Source of the DNA: Euglena gracilis
Taxonomy: Eukaryota; Euglenida; Euglenophyceae; Euglenales
NCBI GenBank assembly: GCA_039621445.1
Contig: CP154957.1
Location: 15,058,947 to 15,122,946 of the forward strand
Direction of reading: 5' to 3'
DNA length: 64,000 nucleotides
Below, in pieces: positions 1 through 7,619 of the stretch (positions are counted from its first letter, which is position 1; each line of letters begins with the position of its first letter). Made by a program: the position numbers and the translations under genes. The notes under the pieces are model-generated. The model did no database searches. It was not told the DNA's origin and saw only the letters and a list, made by a program, of their open reading frames with translations.

Positions 1-277
1 GGAGTTTTCTGAGCCCTTTTTGCGGCCTTGCCGAAATTGGCCCGGAGGCCAATTAGCCAATTGGGGGGGGGGGGGCAAATAGGGGGGGGGGTGAGGGTAA
101 CCCCCAAAATCCCAAAATGTAATAAAATGGCAAAAAAATGGCCTTATTTTCAAAAACTTTCGGCACTCTGCGCCTATTTTTTCCCCCTGTCCAGTTGAGT
201 TTGCCCGAATCTACATGGGGGGTCCAGCCCCCCCCCTCCCGAGTGCCAACGCCCGGCCCCATAGGTAGATTGGGGGG
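1..277. repeat. C/G-tract repeat debris at the left edge
   Basis: The stretch holds G-runs at about 62-90 and C-runs at 221-240. The segment ending near position 97 (GGTGAGGG followed by TA) matches the right terminus of the foldback element at 43259-43470, so it is probably the right end of a related element whose left end lies outside the window. I see no coding region here; the Gly/Pro-rich frames are translations of the C/G tracts. Confidence 0.4.
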
Positions 278-943
278 GTTCTGGGTAGTCGATCGACAAC
301 CTAGACCCCCCCCACAATCTAATGTAAACGGGACCCCACCGACCAGTTGATCGACTAGTCGGACGAACCTTCAAAAGTCGATTGACTGGTCAATCGACTT
401 TTTAAGCCCCCCCCCCCCCCAGGTGGCGGCCGAAGGCCGCGCTGCAATTCATAACCTGAAAAGTTGATGATGTTATTTAAAGGCGTGGTTAGGGTTAAAT
501 TTCCATTCAGCACCTCGCTCGGGTCCCCCAATGTGCCCAACCCAAGTTGGGCGGCTCCTTGGGTTCGCTGGGTCCCCTGTACCATGCCCCCCCCCCCATA
601 TTGTACCCCCCCCCATAATGTACCCCCCCCCCACGGGGTACCCCCCCACCATGGACCATGACCTTGGCCGCCCCCATATTGTACCCCCCCCATAATGTAC
701 CTCCCCCCCAGAAAATGGCTCCCAGGGGGGGGTACAATATGGGGGGGGGGGCATGGTAGTCACCAATTTATCACGGATCAACCACCGACCCTTCAACTGG
801 TGGATCGACCCTTCAACCAGGATCAACAACCCAAACCCCCCCCCAGTCTACCATAAACGGGTTTTGCACCCCACCGGCAAGTCAATCGACTAGTTGAAGG
901 TCGACAAACTAGTCGATCGACCAGTTGGTCGACTACCCAGAAC
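278..943. mobile_element. Inverted-repeat (MITE-like) element with TIR GTTCTGGGTAGTCGA
   Basis: A perfect 15-bp terminal inverted repeat is visible: GTTCTGGGTAGTCGA at 278-292 and its reverse complement at 929-943. Both ends also share internal blocks (TAAACGGG followed by CCACCG, and several GTCGATCGAC-type palindromes), so the two halves are related in inverted and partly direct order. No transposase is encoded. The element contains the smaller foldback element at 582-756. No clear target duplication can be read because the flanks are G and C runs. Confidence 0.5.
582..756. mobile_element. TA-flanked C/G-tract foldback element, family A copy 1
   Basis: The ends are near-perfect inverted repeats of about 34 bp beginning CCATGCCCCCCC and continuing to an ATATTGTACC subterminal box. 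The element is bracketed by a TA dinucleotide on each side (580-581 and 757-758), as in Tc1/mariner-type target duplication. It is too short to code. The same terminus recurs at 22378-22778 and 43839-44007. Confidence 0.65.
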
Positions 944-1102
944 TCCCCTTCCCTACTCTACGTCATTGAGCCCCAAAGCCCCCAAAGGCCTCCTACAAAC
1001 CCCATCACTCCAATAACAAAATCCAAAAAACCTTTTATTGGTGCAAGGCAACGCTTCCATGGGTAAACACTGTTTTATGCGCAAGTTAACGTTCAGGACA
1101 TC

Positions 1103-1209
1103 TGGAGGCTAGGCGCGCCGCTCGGGGGGGGTCCAGGCCCCCCCCCCCCGCGCGGCCGCCCGAGTGGCCGCTCGCCCCCCCCCCTCTCGACCCCCCCCAT
1201 GTGCCTAGC
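1103..1209. repeat. Partial copy of the GGAGGCTAGGC element
   Basis: This segment starts TGGAGGCTAGGCGCGCCG and ends GTGCCTAGCA, matching the left and internal parts of the element at 1253-1710. It is GC-rich, with NotI-like GCGGCCGC motifs and C-runs. It appears to be a truncated or internally deleted relative. Confidence 0.4.
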
Positions 1210-1234
1210 ATATAAAGAGTTGGTGAACGACCTA

Positions 1235-1863
1235 CCACCCCCCCCCCTTATTGGAGGCTAGGCGCGCCGCTCGGGGGGGTCCGGGCCCCCCCCTCCACCC
1301 CCCCCCCGCGCGGCCCCTGCGCGGCCGCCCGCGCGGCCGCTCGCCCCCCCCTGGACCCCCCCCCTCCCCCCACTGTGCCTAGCATAGCCAAGAAAAAAAA
1401 ATTTGGTGAAAAATGGCGATTTTTGAGGCCCAAAAATGACCAAAAATGACCATTTTCGGACACAAAATGGCAAATTTGGGGGCCGCGCGCTTTGCGCGCG
1501 GCCAAAAAAGCACTTTTTTGGTCAAAAATGGCCCAAAAATGGCAAAAAATGACCACTTTTTGGACGCGAAAATCCCCGATTTTAGGATGCGTTCCGCCCG
1601 CGCGGCCGCCCTCGGACCCCCCTCCCCCCCCCTCCCCCCCGCGCGGCCGCCCGCGCGGCCGCTCGCCCCCCCCCCTCCGCCCCCCCCCCCCCCCACTGTG
1701 CCTAGCCTCCATTGTCCCCCCCCCCTTATTGTCCCTGGGCCCCGGCCGACGGGGGATTTTTTGGCCCGGCCAATGAATTCCTTTGGTACCCCTGTCCCCC
1801 CCCCTTATTGTCCGGTCGGGCTTCCTGGGGAGAGGTCAGTGGGACAATAAGGGGGGGAGGGGG
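1235..1863. mobile_element. TA-flanked C/G-tract foldback element, family B copy 1 (disrupted)
   Basis: The element is bounded by TA at 1233-1234 and 1864-1865. After removal of the nested insertion at 1253-1710 its internal sequence (GGCCCCGGCCGAC, then CCGGCCAATGAA, then CCTTTGGTAC, then GTCCGGTCGGG) is colinear with the reverse complement of the 167-bp element at 22965-23131. Subterminal boxes read TTATTGTCC. It has no coding capacity. Confidence 0.6.
1253..1710. mobile_element. Nested inverted-repeat element with TIR GGAGGCTAGGC and ATT target duplication
   Basis: A perfect 11-bp inverted repeat, GGAGGCTAGGC at 1253-1263 and GCCTAGCCTCC at 1700-1710, is flanked by ATT on both sides (1250-1252 and 1711-1713). 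Removing the element plus one ATT rebuilds the TTATTGTCC box expected in the family B element around it, which supports a real insertion with 3-bp duplication. The interior holds GC-rich repeats and an A-rich AAAATGGCC-type simple repeat. No transposase is seen. Confidence 0.6.
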
Positions 1864-2039
1864 TATTTTGAAGGATTCTAGCCTTGCGAGAGTTGCCCAA
1901 ATGGCCAAAATGGAGGAAACGGTTCAAACTTGGTTGACAATGACAAAATGGTTGACAATTGCCCAAAATGAACCATTAATGGGTCAAATATGACCTGAAA
2001 TACAGACATGCGCCAAATTCCGTGGAACACTAATGCTGG

Positions 2040-2260
2040 CGCTCCCTTTTTCCGAGGGGTTTTATTACATTAATTAAACCCCTCGGACACGGCAGAGCCA
2101 CGTAATAAAACCCCGGGTAATAATCCCCCGCGAAGTTTGTACCTTTGGTGATTCCTAATGCTATTTTTTTTCTCTCTGAGTGTCTATTTTTTTTTCGTTC
2201 GCAAATCATGTCTTACAACTGAAAGCCCCTGGTGGGTTTCAAGCTTTGAACTACCTGAAG
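2040..2260 (+). repeat. Diverged copy of the sequence leading into the 26.9-kb reading frame
   Basis: The string CTGAGTGTCTATTTTTTT at 2176 is identical to the one at 26865. It is followed in both places by an ATG and then AAAGCCCCTGGTGGG. Upstream, both copies carry TAATAA and CCCCGCG-type sequence. The copy here loses its reading frame after a few codons, so it is a dead or partial copy of a repeated unit. This implies the unit at 26.7-27 kb is mobile or multicopy rather than a unique gene. Confidence 0.45.
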
Positions 2261-3534
2261 TTGCAACTTACAACTCAAGTCATTGAAGTAATAAAATTGT
2301 CTTGACAGAAGCACAAGTCCGACACAGAAGTGCAAGTCCGAGATACAGTACGGTAAAGACAACTGCTGGAGCTGTCTGGAGCAGTGGAGTGGTTCATCTC
2401 CTTGCGGCTTTTGCAGCAGCACAACATCATCTGCTACACCAGTTGGCTGGAAGTATTATCCATGTTTCACTTTACTTTGCTGTACCATCTGTGCTGTAAC
2501 ATAGCGCTCACTGTCCCAACCTGCCCTATGGCCCCAGTGCTTTCTAAACATTCCAGAGATGTGGCCCCAGGGCCCCAGACTTTTGCCATGATGATCCCAT
2601 ATTTTGCCCCACGGCTCAACAAATTTCAAGTCAAAATGAACACTGGCAGAGGAAAGTTTTTCAGAGATGTGGCCCCATCTAAAACGTGTGTGAAGTTTTT
2701 TCAGAGTGAGGTTTTTAGGGTGACTGAAAGTTGCAGACCGATTTGGATTTTTGGGGGTTTTTTCATCCCCAATTTTTCCCCCTTCCATCTACCAGTTGGC
2801 TGGGCAAGGCTCTGGCAAAAAAGTTTTGTTTGGCCCGGTTTTTGGATTGTCTGTGGCAAAAACCTTTTGAGGTCCAGTTTTTGCAGTTGGGTAGGTGTGG
2901 TAAAAGTTTTGGCGGCCAGTTTCGAATTACCATGCTAACCCCCCTGGGAGCAGAAATCCCCGAATCTTGACTTGGGGGGGCGGGCATGGTAAAACCTTTT
3001 GGGCGCCAGTTTCGTTGCTGGCCTCTCAAATTTTTTTGGCGCACATCTGTAACCTGTAATGGCCATCAATTGGCCCAAAAGTCCCAAAATGCCCAAAATG
3101 GTTGAAAAAAATGCCCAAAATGACGGAAAACCAGCCCAAAAAGCTCAAATGGCTGAGAATTGCAAGTTATTACCAACTTTTGGGCTAGGTGCAAGATATC
3201 CACATCCAGTGTTTTCTTTTTGTCAAAAAAAATGTCGCCATACACTTTGTCTGGCTCTGTTTCTCCATTCTAGCAAACTGCACTCATAACTCAAACTACA
3301 TTTGTAACAATCAAGGTTTTTTACAACCATGAATGCACAAAACCTTTCCAAACTCCACAACCAAACTTGGTGTTGAGAAAAGCCAGCAAACCCTTTTCTT
3401 TGACTTTTCTCAATAGTGATGGAGTCAAGACTGGATAAAGGTAAAGGTAGGGGTTGAAAACCTCCACGTCTATGCCATGGACTTCTACCTCTATCTCACC
3501 TCTACGTCACTCTGACATGGCCAAACCCTACCCT
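2261..3534. other. No gene recognised; AT-rich repeat debris
   Basis: The reading frames here are short and lack recognisable motifs. Sub-repeats include a duplicated CAGAGATGTGGCCCC block near 2556 and 2662 and an A-rich CCCAAAATG simple repeat near 3080-3125. I see nothing I can name. Confidence 0.3.
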
Positions 3535-3614
3535 ACCCCAATTAGAAGCCCCCCTGGGGCTACTAATTCAGTTAGTCTGTAGAAAACCTGGGGGGGGGGG
3601 GGGCTCTAATTGGG
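3535..3614. repeat. Short C/G-tract hairpin
   Basis: CCCCAATTAGAAGCCCCCC at about 3537 is answered by the inverted GGGGGGGCTCTAATTGGG at about 3594-3612, giving a foldback of roughly 80 bp with one mismatch. It belongs to the same general class as the TA-flanked elements, but I cannot define a TA duplication. Confidence 0.35.
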
Positions 3615-3748
3615 TGCCCTTGTGTGCGGCCCAAAAAACCTTGGGCGCTTCGCGCCAAGCTTCTTGGACTTCTGTTGAGGTGGAAATAACTCCACCATGT
3701 TGGAGCAGTGGACCAGTAAAAGGCCCGGCCAGGCGCACATCCCCAGGC

Positions 3749-3783
3749 CATCGGTGTATGACCGTCGTGGACATACACCGATG
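3749..3783. repeat. Perfect 12-bp hairpin
   Basis: CATCGGTGTATG (3749-3760) and CATACACCGATG (3772-3783) are exact reverse complements separated by 11 nt. No neighbouring gene explains it. Confidence 0.5.
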
Positions 3784-4319
3784 TATGTACGGGGGGGCCA
3801 AGACCAACCACAGCACAACCACTGGCACCAGTAGAGGAAAGATAACTCCACATGGGAAAAACTGGCGAGGCAACAGGCACTGCCAAAGCTCGGAGTCGCG
3901 GGTGGTGGTGAAGTCAGGCAGCAGCCAAGGGTGACGGGGAGTATTCTGGTCCTTCCACTGGTAGGCTGACGTGATAATCCAAGTCGATGGACCAAGTCGA
4001 TGGCGGTGATAGTGTACGGCCACAAGGGTAATACAAAATTGTCAAACTTCAGCCACTGTAAAGCTGCCACTGTCAGAATACGGACATTGTGTGAAAAACT
4101 GACACGATGGCAGTAGATTAGGAATGGATGGTGAATAATTTGTTCATTTTTGGATTGTTTGGTTGAACCCCCGTCAATTAGAAGTCCCAAATAACACCCC
4201 CCCCCCAATGCCCCTCCCCCCTCGGGTTTCCCGCCAAAAATCCTCCCCAGGCATTCAAGGCACTAGCAACTGCAAGCACACAAATACGGTGGATCGGATT
4301 CTTTGGGTGCCCCGCGACG

Positions 4320-5237
4320 GTGCCTGACCTGGGCTTCTTGTTCAGGCTGCATTGCCCCCTACTGCGCCGCACGCCCTTATCCGCCACCTCCTCAGCCGAC
4401 ACACCTGGGAGGCCCTCTTCCGGCTGTTCGCCTTTGCTCGCTTCTGCTTGCGCGCAGACACCCGCACCGGGGCCTCCGACCGGGCTCAACGGGCCTTGCG
4501 GGATCTGGTCACGGACAGGGCACTGCGGCTGCCTACTCTCCCGGCTGCAGTCATCTGGTCCGAACTGGCAGACAGCGAAACCACACGGATGGATCGGATG
4601 ACCCGGAAGTGGGAGCGCTCGCCGGATACGGGTCTGGACAGTCCGGAGTCGGGAGGTTGCGACGAGCGTCTCCTGCGATTGTTGCGGGCCCTGGTGGCGC
4701 AGGGTGACTTTTCCAAGGCAGCCAAACGCCTTATGAGTAAGGGGATCCATGACCCCCGGTCCGAGGACGTCCTTGCGGCCCTACGCGGACTACACCCCGT
4801 CGGGGCGGGCTTCTCATCGTCCGACACTGACCAACGGTTAGCTTCCAACCACGGCGATTGCTACGCCAACTCCCCATCCGACGATCAGTTGGCAGCACTC
4901 CGTAAAGTTGCCCTCGGGTTCCCTCCGGGGAGTGCCCCGGGGCACTCCGGCCTTCGACCCGCGCACCTTGCCGCTGTTACGGGACAGTGACAGTGGGAGC
5001 CCCCTCCGTTTTTTGCAGGCCCTGGACGACCTTGTCCAACACTGTACCCAAGGGTCCTTGCACCCCACGCCAGCAGAATGGCTGCTCGGCCAACCTCTTC
5101 CCTCTGCGGAAGAAGGACGACGGGGTGCGCCCGGTGGCCGTCGGGGAAACCTTGCCGAGTGGTAGAGAAATGCCTTGTGGCCCTCTCCTCAATTCTGTGA
5201 AGCGGGCCGACATCATTGACGCTGTCAAACGCCGCGC
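4320..5237 (+). pseudogene. LINE-A non-LTR retrotransposon, 5' part of RT polyprotein (broken)
   Basis: The frame from 4352 to about 4985 encodes a helical pre-RT region ending in a SAPGHSGLRPAHL motif. LINE-B has the equivalent SAPGPSGLRPIHL at about 32,900. Beyond two frameshifts (about 4985 and 5080), another frame gives PLRKKDDGVRPVAVGET, an RT finger motif shared with LINE-B, and then LLNSVKRADIIDAVKRRA, which aligns with the catalytic-core FxNAFNxxxR region. Roughly 60 residues between these two RT blocks are missing compared with LINE-B. The frame is cut at 5237 by the chromovirus LTR and resumes in frame at 22099 once one CGCGC is removed. This is a dead element. Confidence 0.75.
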
Positions 5238-5649
5238 TGTGTACCAGGCACGATCCCAGCTCTGTAGGAAACCTGCAGAGTCTGGATCCGTCACAATCTG
5301 ACGGCTGTGATGAACACAGCCTGACGATCGTGGCAGATCCTATGGGAATTAGCGACACGTATCACACGTGCTCGCGTGATCTCTTTTCCTCACAGGTGGT
5401 ATTCTATTCTTCACATTCTGACTGTTTTGAAGTAAGAGGATAAACCTCTGAAAGGACTGAACACGACTGTGAAGGAAAATCCTTACACAGCGACTTGCTT
5501 TGTGCTCTGCCTTAGCATAGGGGAATTGGGAAAAAGGGTTTTGTTACTCCAAGGATTTTTAGTCACCTAAGTAGGTGCGCACCAGGAGAAAGCGAAACAG
5601 GCTTTTCCGGGGCGAAAAGGGGTCAAAGGGAAGTCCTTGGACGTACACT
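5238..5649 (+). repeat. 5' LTR of chromovirus copy 1
   Basis: The LTR begins TGTGTACC and ends GTACACT, so its ends form a short inverted repeat GTGTAC/GTACAC. It matches the 3' LTR over 412 bp with about five differences that I counted. The end is CT rather than the canonical CA if the CGCGC target duplication sets the boundary; a CA end two bases earlier gives no matching duplication. The interior holds a CACGTG box near 5365 and a small AGAGG/CCTCT hairpin near 5437. Confidence 0.85.
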
Positions 5650-5780
5650 TGGTAGCAGAATAGGTCAAAGATCCTACAAAAAGAAAGGCTACCAGGTAAT
5701 ACACTTGGTAGCAGAGTAGGTCAAAGATCCTACAGAAAGAAAGGCTACCAGGTAATACACTTGGTAGCAGATTTAGACAA
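5650..5780 (+). promoter_or_regulatory. Triplicated primer-binding-site region
   Basis: Directly after the LTR, TGGTAGCAGAATAGGTC begins at 5651. A 56-bp unit then repeats, so that ACACTTGGTAGCAG occurs at 5645, 5701 and 5757. TGGTAGCAGAG is complementary to the 3' end expected of an initiator Met-tRNA of the type ending CTCTGCTACCA. The second copy (TGGTAGCAGAGT) matches that best. The tRNA assignment is inference because the host tRNA is unknown. Confidence 0.55.
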
Positions 5781-6015
5781 CGAGCCTACACAGACGTTCC
5801 ACACAGAGAAACTCTGTGGTTGACTGGTGGTGAGGATCGTACTGAGCCGTGAAACACGGTGAAAGTACCGTTCCTGGCCCCTAGCCAACCTTTAAGCAAG
5901 GATACGGGTCTCAGAGGGCTCTGTTCGGTATTCGCCGATACAACCTTTCTGGTCCCTGTTTCACTGCTTATTTGTGTGAATTTTTGGGTTTTTGCCTTTT
6001 TACCCATCTCAAAAG

Positions 6016-7014
6016 ATGCAGAGCACAACCCCCAACAGCAAATTTGATTATGACTTGTTGATGAGTTCATTGACCAATCTTGATGAAGATTGCGGGGATT
6101 GGAGCGGTTCGAATGAAACAAGTTCCAATTCCCGACACCCCAAGCAACAAGAAGACACATTGCATCAATTGTCATTGTCACCAGGCGAAACGCCTTTATT
6201 GTTGCAAGGGGGCAATGAGCCTTCCTCATCATCGTTGTCATTGATTGTGCGGGATGTGGGCGGCAAAATGCCTACCTCCATCCCGGTTCACCCATCATTG
6301 ATTCGGCGAGGGGATGAACCCCTTGCACCGTTACACTTGGTTACTCATGTTACCCATGAACAAAGTGAGGGGTATTTGCCCTTTGCTCTGTTCACACCCA
6401 AAAGATCCCCGGTGGAAGCACCGGTGGGCCTTTTGGAGTGCAACTCGGTGGAAACACCGTGTTTTTTCCAACCCCCCCCTCAATTTCCACCCCCCACACC
6501 ATTTCACGCATTGCCGGGATTACCCGCGGAAACTGCGGTTTTCCCTGCTTTGCCATGGAACCCAGATATGCGTCTGGTGGTACCGGAAATCTCTGGTGCC
6601 GTTTCCATTGTGGAGGACTATGAGGAAGATTTGAGGGATAACCTCACCCCCGGTGATGTTTACCGAATTCTCGGTCAACTCCCAGCGGATCACCCGCTGA
6701 GCAAGCAAATTTTGCATGTCCACCAATGTGTTGCGGAATGTGCAACCATGCTCAACAAGGTTTTGCAGTTTGATGAGGACAATCAAAGGGTTGTCAACAC
6801 AAAGCTGGAATATTGCTGGAATTATTTGCAGGAAATCGGCAAATATTGCCAACACAATTTTGAAAATGCGGGAAAGACCTTCAGCATTTTCGAGAAAGTG
6901 TTGACAGTATTTTGCGCATCCAACTTCCACAAAACTTCCAACAAATCAGTGAAACACTGCATGAAGCGGAAACGCGGAATGATTCCAAGTTTCTGCATGT
7001 GCAAGATGGTATGA
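6016..7014 (+). CDS. gag: Chromovirus copy 1 gag, N-terminal part
   Basis: I start this at the ATG at 6016; the frame is open slightly upstream only with non-ATG codons. The product is Ser/Pro-rich at the start and becomes helical towards the end. It has no similarity I recognise to capsid folds. The frame ends at 7014, but the protein evidently continues in the +3 frame from about 6912, so a frameshift lies between 6912 and 7014. It could be decay or programmed; copies 2 and 3 lack this part, so it cannot be decided here. Confidence 0.6.
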   Translation: MQSTTPNSKFDYDLLMSSLTNLDEDCGDWSGSNETSSNSRHPKQQEDTLHQLSLSPGETPLLLQGGNEPSSSSLSLIVRDVGGKMPTSIPVHPSLIRRGDEPLAPLHLVTHVTHEQSEGYLPFALFTPKRSPVEAPVGLLECNSVETPCFFQPPPQFPPPTPFHALPGLPAETAVFPALPWNPDMRLVVPEISGAVSIVEDYEEDLRDNLTPGDVYRILGQLPADHPLSKQILHVHQCVAECATMLNKVLQFDEDNQRVVNTKLEYCWNYLQEIGKYCQHNFENAGKTFSIFEKVLTVFCASNFHKTSNKSVKHCMKRKRGMIPSFCMCKMV

Positions 7015-7619
7015 GCCATCTTTTTGCCAAAGTGGAATCATGTTCAACCATGCTACTGCAATTGCAGCACCAGTTACAAGCGCAAAATGCCACCCACAAA
7101 ATGCCGGAAATCGGTAACTTTGTTGCGGTTGAGCATTTTGCCACACTCACTACTTCTTTCCAAGAAGCCCAACAACGGATTTTGCATCTTGGCTCGGAAA
7201 TCGAGCATTTGAAGCAATTTCAAGCGAAAGTGCAAGAAAATTTTGTTCCCCGTACGCAAATCCAGGTTTTGGAGGAACGCATCCTACACTTGGAGCAGAA
7301 ATCTTGCCATTGTGCCGCCAATCAGGATGGATTAACCACCCTGCACGCGAAAATCGCGGATTGCGCACAACGGTTGGATTTCGTGCAACAACAAATGCAA
7401 ACGGACATTGGCGGTATTAATGCCACCGTTGTCGGTTTGCAGGAGCATGTTTCCGCACTTTCAAAGCGAATTCCCGACATTAGTGGTATTCAAGCCGCTA
7501 TTGGGGAATTACAAACCCGTTGCACCTTGTTGTCCACCACAGTAGCGGAAATTCGCGCACTTCCCAATGTTTCGCGCGCTCGGGATATCCGAGTCACCGG
7601 AATTTCGCTCATTTTATAA
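6912..7619 (+). CDS. gag: Chromovirus copy 1 gag, coiled-coil segment
   Basis: This is a 235-residue helical segment with heptad-like spacing of Leu, Ile and Val and many Gln/Glu. It is in a different frame from the gag parts before and after it, with overlaps at both ends. Read together, 6016-10092 would be a gag of roughly 1350 residues, unusually long, with a large coiled-coil N-terminal half. The coiled coil probably mediates self-association of the particle protein; that is inference. Confidence 0.55.
   Translation: MRIQLPQNFQQISETLHEAETRNDSKFLHVQDGMSHLFAKVESCSTMLLQLQHQLQAQNATHKMPEIGNFVAVEHFATLTTSFQEAQQRILHLGSEIEHLKQFQAKVQENFVPRTQIQVLEERILHLEQKSCHCAANQDGLTTLHAKIADCAQRLDFVQQQMQTDIGGINATVVGLQEHVSALSKRIPDISGIQAAIGELQTRCTLLSTTVAEIRALPNVSRARDIRVTGISLIL

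Noticed and set aside
355-829. Gly/Tyr/Trp-rich and Pro-rich reading frames across 1-1900
   Set aside because: They are translations of C/G-tract foldback elements on either strand; composition is entirely repeat-driven and no domain is present.
5640-5780. CRISPR-like array from the 56-bp repeats
   Set aside because: The repeats are contiguous without unique spacers and sit at a retroelement primer-binding site in a eukaryote.
5992-6015. Gag start upstream of 6016
   Set aside because: The open frame before 6016 has only a TTG as initiator; the ATG at 6016 is the first credible start.
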